Below are positions 35,017 through 43,807 of a DNA stretch of 64,000 bases, piece by piece. Made by a program: the position numbers and the translations under genes. Origin of the DNA: Bacteroidia bacterium (GTDB taxonomy: Bacteria > Bacteroidota > Bacteroidia > B-17B0 > Aurantibacillaceae). The notes under the pieces were generated by a model. It saw only the letters and a list, made by a program, of their open reading frames with translations. It did no database searches and had not been told where the DNA came from. The stretch's first letter is position 1. Each line of letters opens with the position of its first letter. The DNA is taken from the NCBI GenBank assembly GCA_016787785.1, contig JAEUTO010000007.1, positions 24,733-88,732 on the forward strand, read 5' to 3'.

Positions 35017-37439
35017 TAACTCATTTTTCTTTTGCTGCGTTTACTAAATTTTTCGTCTTCACTATAGTAACCACTTCCATAGCCATAGCCGTAACCATAA
35101 CCATAGCCATAATTATAACTGTAAATTTTCTTGCTAATATCTACATCATTTAACACCACTGCTAAATTATGAACCTTTGTTTCGTTTTTTAGCCTGTCCA
35201 GTATCTGCGTGAACATTTTTTTAGAATACCCTGCTCTAAAAACATAAATAGGATAATTAGCCATTTTTATGGTTTCTATACCATCTGTAACCAAACCAAC
35301 TGGTGCATTATCTATAACAATATAATCAAATTGAGTTTTTAACTCATCAATAACTTCTTTTAATTTTTTACTTAAAATTAATTCAGACGGGTTTGGAGGC
35401 GCCGGACCCGCTGTAATAAATTTTAAATTTTCCATTGGACTGGTATTAAAACACTCATCCAAGCGGGTCATGCCTGTTAAGATCGTGCTCATACCAACAT
35501 TATTTGGGACACCAAAACCTTTATGGATCTTAGGTTTACGCATGTCAAGGTCAATAATAACTACTTTTTTACCGGTAAAAGCTAAAATGCCCGCAATATT
35601 AATAGCCACAAAGGTTTTACCCTCGCCACTTATGGTTGATGTAATAGAAACGATCTTAGGGCCCTCAGTGGCGTCAATAAACGTTAGGTTGGAACGAATA
35701 GATCTGAATGCCTCGCTAATAATTGCCTTAGGGTTCTTATCCACAATTAACTGCGATACCGGAATATCGCTTTGGTATTTTGGAATAACTCCCAATAATG
35801 CAATATTGCCTGATGAGTAACGGGTAATGTCTTTTAATGAATATATTTTATCGTGGAAAATATAACGCACAAAAACCAATGCCAGAGATATAAGCAGGGC
35901 GCCTAAGAAAGCAACTAAAATCGCATTCCTATTATTTGGAGATACTTTTGCGCCAATGCCAAGTGCTTTCTCCAAAATAATATTCTTAGATACATAACCT
36001 GCTTTTGAAATAGAGAACTCGGTCTTTTTTTCAAGTAACATGGTGTAGTATTTTTCACTTATGGCATATAATCTGTTCAAACGAGAGAACTCAACTTCAT
36101 CTTCGGGATTTTGATTTAACTTAGATTTAAAATCGGTTGATTTCTCTAGTAGGTTTTTGTACTTGGTCTTATAACGTAATTTAACCGCATCTAAGCTTTC
36201 TAAAAGTAATTTTTTCTGATTTTCGAGTTGGTAATTAACCTGTTTTATATTTTCGGAATTTGGCGTAACAGCATACAGCAAATTTTCCTTTTCAATTAAA
36301 AGTTTTTGAATTGTTTGTGTTATCTCTTTTATTAAATTTTCATATTCTGTTCCAGATATCAACGAAATTAATTGGTAAATATCAATGCCTTTATTTTTGT
36401 TAATATTCTTTTGGATCTCATCAACAATGCGCTCTTCCATTTCTACTTTTAAAAGTTGATCTTCAACAGATGAATAACGTATAAGCTCAGAATTTATAAG
36501 GATATCTTTTTCGCTAAATTTTTTTTCCTGTTTAAATTTTTGCAAATTCCCTTCAGTATCTTTAAGATCGTTAAAAACAACGCCCAATTGTGTATCAATA
36601 AACAATAAAATGTTGCGCGAACTCTCACTTTTTCTTTCTACATCGTAGTTCAAGTACTCTTCAGTAATGGCATTTACTATATCGGTTGATTTAAGAGGGT
36701 TTACATCCTGCACTTTTATTAAGATAGTCTTAGCCAATTCGTTTATAAGTCGTATCTCCAGTTTACTTTGTAAAATGGAAGTTACCGCGTCAATATCAGA
36801 AATAGTAAAATAAAGAGAAGTATTCTCTTTTAAAATATCTGCAATTTGTTCTTTACTTAGCTTTGGATTGATAAAAATATTAATATCAAATTCATTGGTT
36901 TTTAACCAATTGTTTATTTCAAATTTTTCTAATTTGTTACCTATCTTTAAAACACCGCCCATTAATTTGGGATTCAATTCAACATATATTTTTTGTCCAT
37001 AAGCCATTCCCGCCTTAGGATTGATCTTTATTAAATAGGGAGAAGAATGGTATAATTCATTGCTCTTAAAAGTACCCTCACTGAAGTAGTTAACGCCAAT
37101 GTCGAGTTTTTCTACAACACGTTTTAAAAATACCCGTGATTTAATTTGCTCGATCTTTTCTGCAATTAAATTATTGTTGTTATCAAAATTATTTAGCTTT
37201 AGTATTTCATCGGCCTTATTGGCATCATTTATCTGTAAAACCGCTTTTGATTCAAAAATTGGTTGGCTGTAGCGCAGATATAGAAAAGCAAGAGAAAATG
37301 AAATAATGAAAAATAAAACGATAAAAAATTTACTTTTATTGAACAGGAATGCAATTACCCCAATATCAAAATTGGTATTAAACCTCTCGGTTATATCCTT
37401 TAATTGATTATTAGTTGATTCTACCTGAGGATCTAGCAT
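35016..37439 (-). CDS. Polysaccharide co-polymerase / tyrosine autokinase (Wzc type)
   Basis: 807 residues. Two membrane helices (~37-52 and ~500-520) flank a large periplasmic coiled-coil domain; the C-terminal cytoplasmic kinase has Walker A TISGEGKTF, Walker A' VVIIDLDMRKP and Walker B YIVIDNAP. The tail is a Tyr cluster (YNYGYGYGYGYGYGSGYY), the expected autophosphorylation site, encoded by six DNA hexamers. It controls chain length and export together with the Wza protein upstream (one-base gap). Confidence 0.95.
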   Translation of the reverse strand: MLDPQVESTNNQLKDITERFNTNFDIGVIAFLFNKSKFFIVLFFIISFSLAFLYLRYSQPIFESKAVLQINDANKADEILKLNNFDNNNNLIAEKIEQIKSRVFLKRVVEKLDIGVNYFSEGTFKSNELYHSSPYLIKINPKAGMAYGQKIYVELNPKLMGGVLKIGNKLEKFEINNWLKTNEFDINIFINPKLSKEQIADILKENTSLYFTISDIDAVTSILQSKLEIRLINELAKTILIKVQDVNPLKSTDIVNAITEEYLNYDVERKSESSRNILLFIDTQLGVVFNDLKDTEGNLQKFKQEKKFSEKDILINSELIRYSSVEDQLLKVEMEERIVDEIQKNINKNKGIDIYQLISLISGTEYENLIKEITQTIQKLLIEKENLLYAVTPNSENIKQVNYQLENQKKLLLESLDAVKLRYKTKYKNLLEKSTDFKSKLNQNPEDEVEFSRLNRLYAISEKYYTMLLEKKTEFSISKAGYVSKNIILEKALGIGAKVSPNNRNAILVAFLGALLISLALVFVRYIFHDKIYSLKDITRYSSGNIALLGVIPKYQSDIPVSQLIVDKNPKAIISEAFRSIRSNLTFIDATEGPKIVSITSTISGEGKTFVAINIAGILAFTGKKVVIIDLDMRKPKIHKGFGVPNNVGMSTILTGMTRLDECFNTSPMENLKFITAGPAPPNPSELILSKKLKEVIDELKTQFDYIVIDNAPVGLVTDGIETIKMANYPIYVFRAGYSKKMFTQILDRLKNETKVHNLAVVLNDVDISKKIYSYNYGYGYGYGYGYGSGYYSEDEKFSKRSKRKMS
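35077..35112. repeat. Six tandem hexamers encoding Gly-Tyr repeats in the Wzc tail
   Basis: Consecutive units CCATAG, CCATAG, CCGTAA, CCATAA, CCATAG, CCATAA (plus strand) encode alternating Gly and Tyr. Gain or loss of a unit keeps the frame but changes the number of phospho-acceptor tyrosines. Confidence 0.8.
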
Positions 37440-37440
37440 T

Positions 37441-38196
37441 TTATTTTAGCCTATAAAACTGGAAAAGTATCAATGCACTTGTTATTAATGTTATAAGAGG
37501 TGTAATTTCTGTTGCTAAAGTTTTAAAAGGCCTGTATCTTGGTTCAACATAAATAATATCGTTAGCCTGCACCTTAGAGTTTCCAAGGGTAATACCTTCT
37601 ATTTTTGAAAGATCCATTAAATAAACATAAGGTTTTTGCAACGGATCTACATTATTACGAATTAATTTTACTTTATAGGCTTTGCCATCTTCAGGAATAC
37701 CCCCTGCGGACGCTATAGCTTCCATAACTGTGGTATTGTTATTTGCAAGGCCAATAACCTTTGCCTGACCACTATTACCCGGAAAAACAATTACGCGTTT
37801 ATTAATTACTTTAAGTGTTACAAATGGCTTAACATAAAACTCCGCATATTTATCTTCCATCACTTTTTCAGCTTCCCTAATGGTCAATCCTGCTATATTA
37901 AACCTGTTCAATAAAGGCATTTTAATGTTGCCATCGCTTTCAACTATAACATCCAGGTCGTTCCTAAATGCACCTGCAGTAGTACTCGCCAAATCTATCA
38001 ACTTAAAACCATCGTTTGTAAATACCCTATACTGAATAGCGTCATTTGGCGCAATTTTATAATCTAATCGGGCTAAAGAATCTACTAATTTATCATAGTT
38101 GTAATCCTTTGGAGTTTTAAGCATTAAGTTAGACTTAAATATCTTACAGGATGAAAAAATCAGTAGGCATGAAAAAATTAGAATAAGGTTTCTCAT
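37441..38196 (-). CDS. Polysaccharide export outer-membrane lipoprotein (Wza type)
   Basis: 251 residues with a lipoprotein signal (lipobox FSSC, Cys at 17), a poly_export/SLBB-type core (YKIAPNDAIQYRVFTNDGFK-like start, here DYKIAPNDAIQYRVFTND; GLTIREAEKVMEDKYAEFYV) and a C-terminal hydrophobic helix (PLITLITSALILFQFY) that spans the membrane. It forms the export channel with Wzc. First gene of the operon, with a -7 box just upstream. Confidence 0.92.
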   Translation of the reverse strand: MRNLILIFSCLLIFSSCKIFKSNLMLKTPKDYNYDKLVDSLARLDYKIAPNDAIQYRVFTNDGFKLIDLASTTAGAFRNDLDVIVESDGNIKMPLLNRFNIAGLTIREAEKVMEDKYAEFYVKPFVTLKVINKRVIVFPGNSGQAKVIGLANNNTTVMEAIASAGGIPEDGKAYKVKLIRNNVDPLQKPYVYLMDLSKIEGITLGNSKVQANDIIYVEPRYRPFKTLATEITPLITLITSALILFQFYRLK

Positions 38197-38206
38197 AGTT
38201 ATAATA

Positions 38207-38214
38207 CAAATATA
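38207..38214 (-). promoter_or_regulatory. -7 promoter box TATATTTG of the polysaccharide operon
   Basis: A perfect TAnnTTTG match on the minus strand, ending ten bases before the Wza-type start codon; the leader would be only a few bases. No well-placed -33 TTG is seen. Confidence 0.55.
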
Positions 38215-38245
38215 TTAATTTTAAGGCTACTATTAACAGAAAAAT

Positions 38246-40246
38246 CTAAATTGGATATTCGATCCGGGCATGATAGATATTCATCAGGCGCTTCTTAAAG
38301 ATCTTTCTAATAGTTGTTATGTCTTTAAACGTTATGTCTGAATTAATAAATTGGTTTTGGGCAATTTTATAATCTATTATATTATCAACCAATTCGTTAA
38401 TTGACAAGGCATCGTGACTTTTTAAACTTCTTGATGCAGCCTCTACACCATCTGCCATCATCAAAACAGCTGTTTCTTTACTAAACGGTATTGGACCAGG
38501 ATATCTAAATTCACTCTCGTTTAGCACTTTTGAGCCGCTTTGCTCTTTCATTAAATTTAAAAAATAACCAACATAGGTTGTACCATGGTGCGTGCGGATA
38601 AAATCTATTATCTGTTCTGGTAACTTATTTGCTTTTGCAAGCTCAACCCCAACAATAACATGGTTAATAATGATCTTTGCGCTCTCGGCCGGGTCCATCT
38701 CCTGATGCGGACTATAACCTTTTGCCTGATTCTCGGTAAAAAAATTAGGGTTCTTAATTTTACCAATATCGTGGTACATAGCACCTGTGCGCACCAACAG
38801 CGTATTTCCGCCAATGTAGTAAATTGCCTCTTCTGCCAAATTAGCCACCTGCAGACTATGTTGAAACGTGCCAGGCACTTCTTGGGAAAGCTGCCTTAAC
38901 AAGGGTTGATTAAGATCACTAAGTTCTAACAATTTAAAATCAGATATAAAACCAAATATCTTCTCTGTAAGTAAAATAATTGGGTAAGCCAGCAACACCA
39001 AAACCGAACTAACAGCAAAAGGCACATAAACACTAACTTTTTTAACTAATTGAGGCGTTCCAAAACCTACCTGGTAACTTACAAATATTATTACATAAAA
39101 AATAAACACCAGCGCTGCTGCATTTACAATTTGCTGCCGTTTGCGCATTTCTGCAACTGTAAAGAGTGTTCCAATACCCGATAGCAGTTGCAAAAGAATA
39201 AACTCCAATTTATCAGCCATAAAAAAACTGCATATCAAAACAACAATTAAATGTGTGAATAAAGCTGTACGACTATCAAAGAAAACCCTCACCAGAATAG
39301 GCACGAGAGCAAACGGCAAGGCCAATACCAAAAGGCCGTATTTAGAAAAAATAAATGTAGAGATAACCGAAACTATAACTATTAAGTATAAAAAAACAAT
39401 TTGTTTATTTTGTCCGAATATTAATTTCCTGAAAAATAAAAGATAGCATAACAACACTATTAAAATTAAAAAGACCAGTAACCAGCTAAATAGAATCTTT
39501 ATTACAGAACTGCTACCGTTAATGTTTTGAAGATAAAAATAATGATTAATCAAAAAACGTTTGTTGTTAGTTAAAGGCTCGCCACGTTTAACAAGCGTTT
39601 GGCCCTTTAAAACACCGGTCTTGTAAATAGATACCTGATCGAGTTTTGAGTTTAGATAAAAATCTGTTTTTTCTTTATTAAAAAAATAGGTAATGCTTAA
39701 AAAATTTAAATAATTTATTCCACCCAGATCGCTTTTTTTAATTTTGTTTAGTTCGCTTTCAATATGATACGCTGCAGTTTTAATTGTAAAAAAATCGAAG
39801 TAAATACCCGCTTCGGCAAAGCTGCCATTAGCTAAAAATATTTGTTTACCTTGTTGAGCCTTGTCAATACTCTCAATTACACCCCTTTGGTAAATACTGT
39901 CAAAAATCGGTTTTAAGATCAAATAAGCCTTAAGGTTATTTTGTTTTAAAAGGTCAAGCTCATTCATTTTTTTATCCTTCTCCTCTTCTCTATTCTCAAA
40001 AAAAAGTGGTGCCGAGTTCTCTATTTCTTTTTTTTCAATATCAATTTCGTCCTGCGACTTTTTTAAAAAGAGATCTTCTTCGGCCATAAGATCGGGCCCT
40101 GCCCAAATGGCATCAAACGAACCAACACGCAAGCCTTTAACCTGCTTACCCGGTAACAAAGCAACAATGCAAACAGAACAAACAAATACAATAACCAATT
40201 TAAAAATAAGGTTGTGTTTTGATTGTATGAAGGACAGAATATTCAT
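38246..40246 (-). CDS. 7TM HD-domain phosphohydrolase (PgpH type)
   Basis: 666 residues: one N-terminal helix (~17-32), a large extracytoplasmic 7TMR-HD domain (~50-250), a bundle of about seven helices (~255-440) and a cytoplasmic HD domain with HSLQVANLAEEA, the HD pair in GAMYHDIGKIKNP, and IRTHHGT. Relatives such as Listeria PgpH hydrolyse cyclic di-AMP. It stands alone, 49 bases after the polysaccharide promoter region begins. Substrate assignment follows the family. Confidence 0.92.
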   Translation of the reverse strand: MNILSFIQSKHNLIFKLVIVFVCSVCIVALLPGKQVKGLRVGSFDAIWAGPDLMAEEDLFLKKSQDEIDIEKKEIENSAPLFFENREEEKDKKMNELDLLKQNNLKAYLILKPIFDSIYQRGVIESIDKAQQGKQIFLANGSFAEAGIYFDFFTIKTAAYHIESELNKIKKSDLGGINYLNFLSITYFFNKEKTDFYLNSKLDQVSIYKTGVLKGQTLVKRGEPLTNNKRFLINHYFYLQNINGSSSVIKILFSWLLVFLILIVLLCYLLFFRKLIFGQNKQIVFLYLIVIVSVISTFIFSKYGLLVLALPFALVPILVRVFFDSRTALFTHLIVVLICSFFMADKLEFILLQLLSGIGTLFTVAEMRKRQQIVNAAALVFIFYVIIFVSYQVGFGTPQLVKKVSVYVPFAVSSVLVLLAYPIILLTEKIFGFISDFKLLELSDLNQPLLRQLSQEVPGTFQHSLQVANLAEEAIYYIGGNTLLVRTGAMYHDIGKIKNPNFFTENQAKGYSPHQEMDPAESAKIIINHVIVGVELAKANKLPEQIIDFIRTHHGTTYVGYFLNLMKEQSGSKVLNESEFRYPGPIPFSKETAVLMMADGVEAASRSLKSHDALSINELVDNIIDYKIAQNQFINSDITFKDITTIRKIFKKRLMNIYHARIEYPI

Positions 40247-40325
40247 TCATACAAAGAAAGCGTTTAAGCTAATTGCGTAACGGTTAACAAAAGGACGTTT
40301 TTAACAGTGGAGTTTTAATAGCCGC

Positions 40326-40416
40326 CTAACCACAAAGAACACTAGGAATGCACGATGGGCACAAAGAAAAATAATCTCTGCGTGCTTTGTGCAAGCTTTG
40401 TGTACTTAGTGGTTAG
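40326..40416. repeat. Intergenic inverted-repeat element
   Basis: CTAACCAC (40326-40333) and GTGGTTAG (40409-40416) are perfect inverted ends of a 91-bp element, with further internal complementarity (GGGCACAAAG against CTTTGTGCA). The motif CTTTGTG..CTTAGTGGTTA recurs as a dispersed repeat in other genomes. It lies between two same-strand genes and encodes nothing. Confidence 0.6.
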
Positions 40417-40420
40417 ATTT

Positions 40421-41131
40421 TCACTTATATATCCCAAAAACAACGGGTACTTTATTAATTTCAGGTTTTGAAGAGGTTTTCCAATCAAACACGCTTTTAG
40501 AACTTACGTATTGGTTGGGTCCTGTAAGGTCTTTTCCAATAAACACAAGCGTTTCAGGAGATAACGATGAAAGTAAGGCTTCAAATAACTGGTCGTTACG
40601 ATAAGGGGTTTCAATAAAGAATTGTGCTTGCTTTTGTTTTATTGCTAAGGTTTCAAGCTCTTTAATACGTTTTAAACGCAAAGGTTTATCAATAGGCAAA
40701 TAGCCTACAAACGCAAAATTTTGGCCATTAAAACCACTGGCCATTATACTTAGCACGATAGAGCTAGGGCCGGTTAAAGGAATAATGTCTATGTTTTTTT
40801 GATGGGCCAGTTTTATCACTTCGGCTCCTGGGTCTGCAATACCGGGACAGCCTGCATCGCTCATCAAACCCATGTCTTTACCATCAAACAATGGCTGCAT
40901 AAGCTCCAAAACATTATGGGCTTTTGTGTGCTCGTTCAATAATTGAATTTCTGCGGTTTCAATTTTTGGATAGCCAAACCATTTTAAAAAACGTCTGGCC
41001 GTTTTTGCATCTTCAGCAATAAAGTTGTTTAACCCTTTAACAACAGAAAAATTGTATTCGGGAATAAAGTTATTTTTTTCCTCATCGCTAATGGGTACAG
41101 GCACTAAATATAATTTTCCGGACTTAGTCAC
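40421..41131 (-). CDS. RsmI-like SAM-dependent methyltransferase
   Basis: 236 residues of the tetrapyrrole-methylase fold. Motifs: N-terminal KLYLVPVPI, the SAM loop MSDAGCPGIADPGAEV and PLTGPSSIVLSIMASGFNGQ. RsmI methylates the ribose of C1402 in 16S rRNA. This protein begins differently from classical RsmI (no LYVVATPIGN) and is of a second bacteroidetal type, so the target may differ. It is divergent from miaE with a 58-base spacer. Confidence 0.82.
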   Translation of the reverse strand: MTKSGKLYLVPVPISDEEKNNFIPEYNFSVVKGLNNFIAEDAKTARRFLKWFGYPKIETAEIQLLNEHTKAHNVLELMQPLFDGKDMGLMSDAGCPGIADPGAEVIKLAHQKNIDIIPLTGPSSIVLSIMASGFNGQNFAFVGYLPIDKPLRLKRIKELETLAIKQKQAQFFIETPYRNDQLFEALLSSLSPETLVFIGKDLTGPNQYVSSKSVFDWKTSSKPEINKVPVVFGIYK

Positions 41132-41189
41132 GTTGTAATATTAAATAAAATTTTTTATCCGTACCTTGTAGCACTGAAAAATTAATAAC

Positions 41190-41774
41190 ATGTTAGGCTT
41201 AAAACTGGAAACAGACCCCCGTTGGGTAAATATAGTTGAAAAGAACATCGAGGAGATACTTACAGATCACGCCTATTGCGAGCAAAAAGCCGCTACAAAT
41301 GCTATTTCAATTCTAATAAGTTATTCTTATCACCCTGAATTGGTTGACGAAATGCTTAGTCTTGCTAAAGAAGAGCTAACACATTTTGAAATGGTGCATC
41401 AAAAAATAAAAGAACGTGGTTTTAAATTGGGCTTTGAAAGAAAAGACGAATATGTTCTGGAGCTTTATAAATTTATGCGCAAAGGTTACGTTAAAGAGAT
41501 AGCGTTAATAGATCGCCTTTTATTCTCGGCAATGGTGGAAGCAAGAAGCTGTGAACGTTTTAAAATATTATCAGAAAATATAAATGATGCCGATCTGCGT
41601 GAATTTTATCGCGAACTGATGATCAGCGAAGCTAACCATTACACCATGTTCCTGGCTTTTGCACGTAAATATGGAAGTGCTACCGAAGATGTTAACGCGC
41701 GCTGGCAACAATGGCTCGATCATGAGGCCAAAATTTTAAAAAGTTACGGCAAACAGGAAACTATACACGGCTAA
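41190..41774 (+). CDS. miaE: tRNA-(ms2io6A)-hydroxylase
   Basis: 194 residues, ferritin-like di-iron monooxygenase. Iron ligands are in EELTHFEMVH, EARSCERF and SEANHYTMF. It hydroxylates the isopentenyl side chain of modified A37 in tRNA. Length and motifs match the family closely. The GTG start of the next gene directly follows its stop. Confidence 0.93.
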   Translation: MLGLKLETDPRWVNIVEKNIEEILTDHAYCEQKAATNAISILISYSYHPELVDEMLSLAKEELTHFEMVHQKIKERGFKLGFERKDEYVLELYKFMRKGYVKEIALIDRLLFSAMVEARSCERFKILSENINDADLREFYRELMISEANHYTMFLAFARKYGSATEDVNARWQQWLDHEAKILKSYGKQETIHG

Positions 41775-42761
41775 GTGACAGAAGTAAAAAACATACTTGT
41801 AATTCAAACTGCATTTATTGGTGACGCCATTTTAGCATCTAGCTTATTGGAAAAACTTCATGCCTATTTTCCAATTGCAAGCATTAGTATTTTGGTAAGA
41901 AAAGGAAACGAAAGCATTTATGCAGGACATCCATTTTTAAAAGATGTGCTTGTGTGGGACAAGCAAAAAAATAAAATAAAGAACCTTTTTGGTATACTTT
42001 CTAAAATAAGAAAAAACAACTACGATCATGTAATTAATTGTCACCGTTATGCCAGTTCGGGCTTTTTAACGGGCTTTTCGGGCGCCAAGCATAGCGCAGG
42101 TTACAAAGAAAATCCATTATCTTTTTTATTTAACTACAATGTAAAACATAAGATCGGCAATGGTTCGCATGAGACCGAACGTTACAATCAATTAATAGAA
42201 GATTTTACAGATACAAAAGTTTTTAAGCCAAAGTTATATCCTACCGCTAACGATCGCGAAACCGTTGAACAATTCCAGTCAACACCTTATGTTTGCATGG
42301 CTCCTGCTTCTGTTTGGTTCACAAAACAATTACCAGTAGAAAAATGGATAGAACTCTGTAATAAAATAAATATAAACACAACTATTTATTTTTTAGGCGC
42401 GCCCGGAGATAAAGATCTTTGTGAACAAATAAAAAAAGGAACAAAACATAACAACCTAAAAATATTGGCCGGCCAATTAAGTTTATTACAATCGGCAGCC
42501 TTAATGAAAAGTGCAAAAATGAATTATGTGAACGACAGTGCGCCCTTACATCTTGCATCGTCTGTTAATGCGCCTGTTACTGCTTTTTTTGCATCTACTG
42601 TTAAAGCATTTGGTTTTGGCCCACTTTCTGACAATTCAAAAACGCTTGGCGTTGACGGATTAGAGTGTAGACCTTGTGGCCTGCACGGTTACAAAGCTTG
42701 TCCGCTTGAACATTTTAAATGTGGGCACTTAATGGACCTAAGTTCAGTTGGAAATGAATAA
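41775..42761 (+). CDS. Glycosyltransferase family 9 (heptosyltransferase-like)
   Basis: 328 residues from a GTG start directly after miaE. GT-B fold: N-terminal NILVIQTAFIGDAILASSLL, C-terminal VNDSAPLHLASSVNAPVTAFF and the final Cys-rich ECRPCGLHGYKACPLEHFKC typical of ADP-heptose:LPS transferases. It probably adds a sugar to the lipooligosaccharide core at the inner membrane. It overlaps the next gene by 14 bases. Confidence 0.9.
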   Translation: MTEVKNILVIQTAFIGDAILASSLLEKLHAYFPIASISILVRKGNESIYAGHPFLKDVLVWDKQKNKIKNLFGILSKIRKNNYDHVINCHRYASSGFLTGFSGAKHSAGYKENPLSFLFNYNVKHKIGNGSHETERYNQLIEDFTDTKVFKPKLYPTANDRETVEQFQSTPYVCMAPASVWFTKQLPVEKWIELCNKININTTIYFLGAPGDKDLCEQIKKGTKHNNLKILAGQLSLLQSAALMKSAKMNYVNDSAPLHLASSVNAPVTAFFASTVKAFGFGPLSDNSKTLGVDGLECRPCGLHGYKACPLEHFKCGHLMDLSSVGNE

Positions 42762-43509
42762 AATAATTTCGCAAAGTCTATCTTATTACGGATTTTGCCG
42801 GGCATGCAATAAAACACACTCATTACCTTCCGAAAAAGCAATTGAAGTTTGTTGTCTATTAATGCAAAAATTTAGCGCCTATGAGCAGATCGATTATCTT
42901 AATGATGAAATAGATCTGCGTTTATCTACAAAACATTTATATAATGATATTGGCGGTAAAATGTTTGGGGTTTTAATTTGCGAAGATGTTTCAGGCAACG
43001 AAGTTATTTTAAAAGCTTTTTCTTCTACGTACAATGGAATTTGGAATATCGAGGGCTGGGTACCGCATTTAGCAAACGAAACAACCTTTATGCAAATTGT
43101 AGAAAAAGGTAATTTAGAAATTCATCCACTAACCGATCTGATAAATGGGCTTGAAAAAAATTCTGACGAATGTAAACTAAAAGTGGAAGAACGGAAAAGC
43201 GTTTCGCAAAAGCTGCACAAACAGCTGTTTGATCTTTACGAAGTAACAAATTTTAAAAATGAAAAACGTTCGCTTGCAGATGCTCTGATAATTAAAAAAG
43301 GTATTCCGAACGGTACCGGCGATTGCTGTGCACCAAAACTATTGAATTATGCAGCAATTCATAAATTAAAACCAATAAGCATAGCAGAATTCTATTGGGG
43401 AAAAACGTCTCCTTCCGGCGATAAAATTGAGGGAGAGTTTTACTCGTCCTGTACAGAAAAATGTTTGCCATTATTAGGTTTTATGATGTGTGGCATCAAA
43501 ATATCATAA
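42748..43509 (+). CDS. Stand-alone homologue of the RluA-family N-terminal domain
   Basis: 253 residues. The segment GTGDCCAPKLLNYAAIHKLK, followed by PISIAEFYWG and FYSSCTEKCLPLLGFMMCGI, matches the accessory N-terminal half of some long RluA-type pseudouridine synthases, but here no synthase domain follows. Conserved Cys: C17/C20 (CRAC), C193/C194 and C235/C239, which could bind metal. Function unknown; a tRNA/rRNA-related role would fit its position after miaE but is inference. ATG 42754 is an alternative start. Confidence 0.75.
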   Translation: MEMNKIISQSLSYYGFCRACNKTHSLPSEKAIEVCCLLMQKFSAYEQIDYLNDEIDLRLSTKHLYNDIGGKMFGVLICEDVSGNEVILKAFSSTYNGIWNIEGWVPHLANETTFMQIVEKGNLEIHPLTDLINGLEKNSDECKLKVEERKSVSQKLHKQLFDLYEVTNFKNEKRSLADALIIKKGIPNGTGDCCAPKLLNYAAIHKLKPISIAEFYWGKTSPSGDKIEGEFYSSCTEKCLPLLGFMMCGIKIS

Positions 43510-43663
43510 CAGTTAAATTTCTTACATTATTTTTCGGTTAAAAAAAAATGTGTAACATCTGGTAAAAAAATCCCCCGTATTGGGTTATACCGATGCTAAC
43601 ATTCTACCGTAATTTTACATCAGAAAAAATACCAAATCGTAATTAATTTTTTCATGTGCTCCC

Positions 43664-43706
43664 AAACCGCAATTCCTGCTGCAAATGGAATTGCGGTTTA
43701 TTTTTT
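43664..43706 (+). terminator. Strong intrinsic terminator hairpin, isolated
   Basis: A perfect 13-bp stem, AAACCGCAATTCC (43664-43676) with GGAATTGCGGTTT (43687-43699), loop of ten, then ATTTTTT. It is 155 bases after the previous stop and 100 before the next gene. It may end the miaE transcript or a small RNA from the 43510-43660 region. The rest of that spacer holds no gene I can see. Confidence 0.8.
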
Positions 43707-43757
43707 AAGTTTAAATATCCCCCTTTTGAAGTGATAGCATCCTTTGGTCGGTTTTAC

Positions 43758-43765
43758 TATATTTG
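43758..43765 (+). promoter_or_regulatory. -7 promoter box TATATTTG for the propeller kinase
   Basis: A perfect TAnnTTTG match 42 bases before the ATG of the kinase gene at 43808, giving a leader of ~35 bases. TTTG at 43743-43746 is too close for a normal -33 element. Confidence 0.55.
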
Positions 43766-43807
43766 ATATATAAATCTTAAATTAGATCTTTTTCAGATAG
43801 CAAATTC

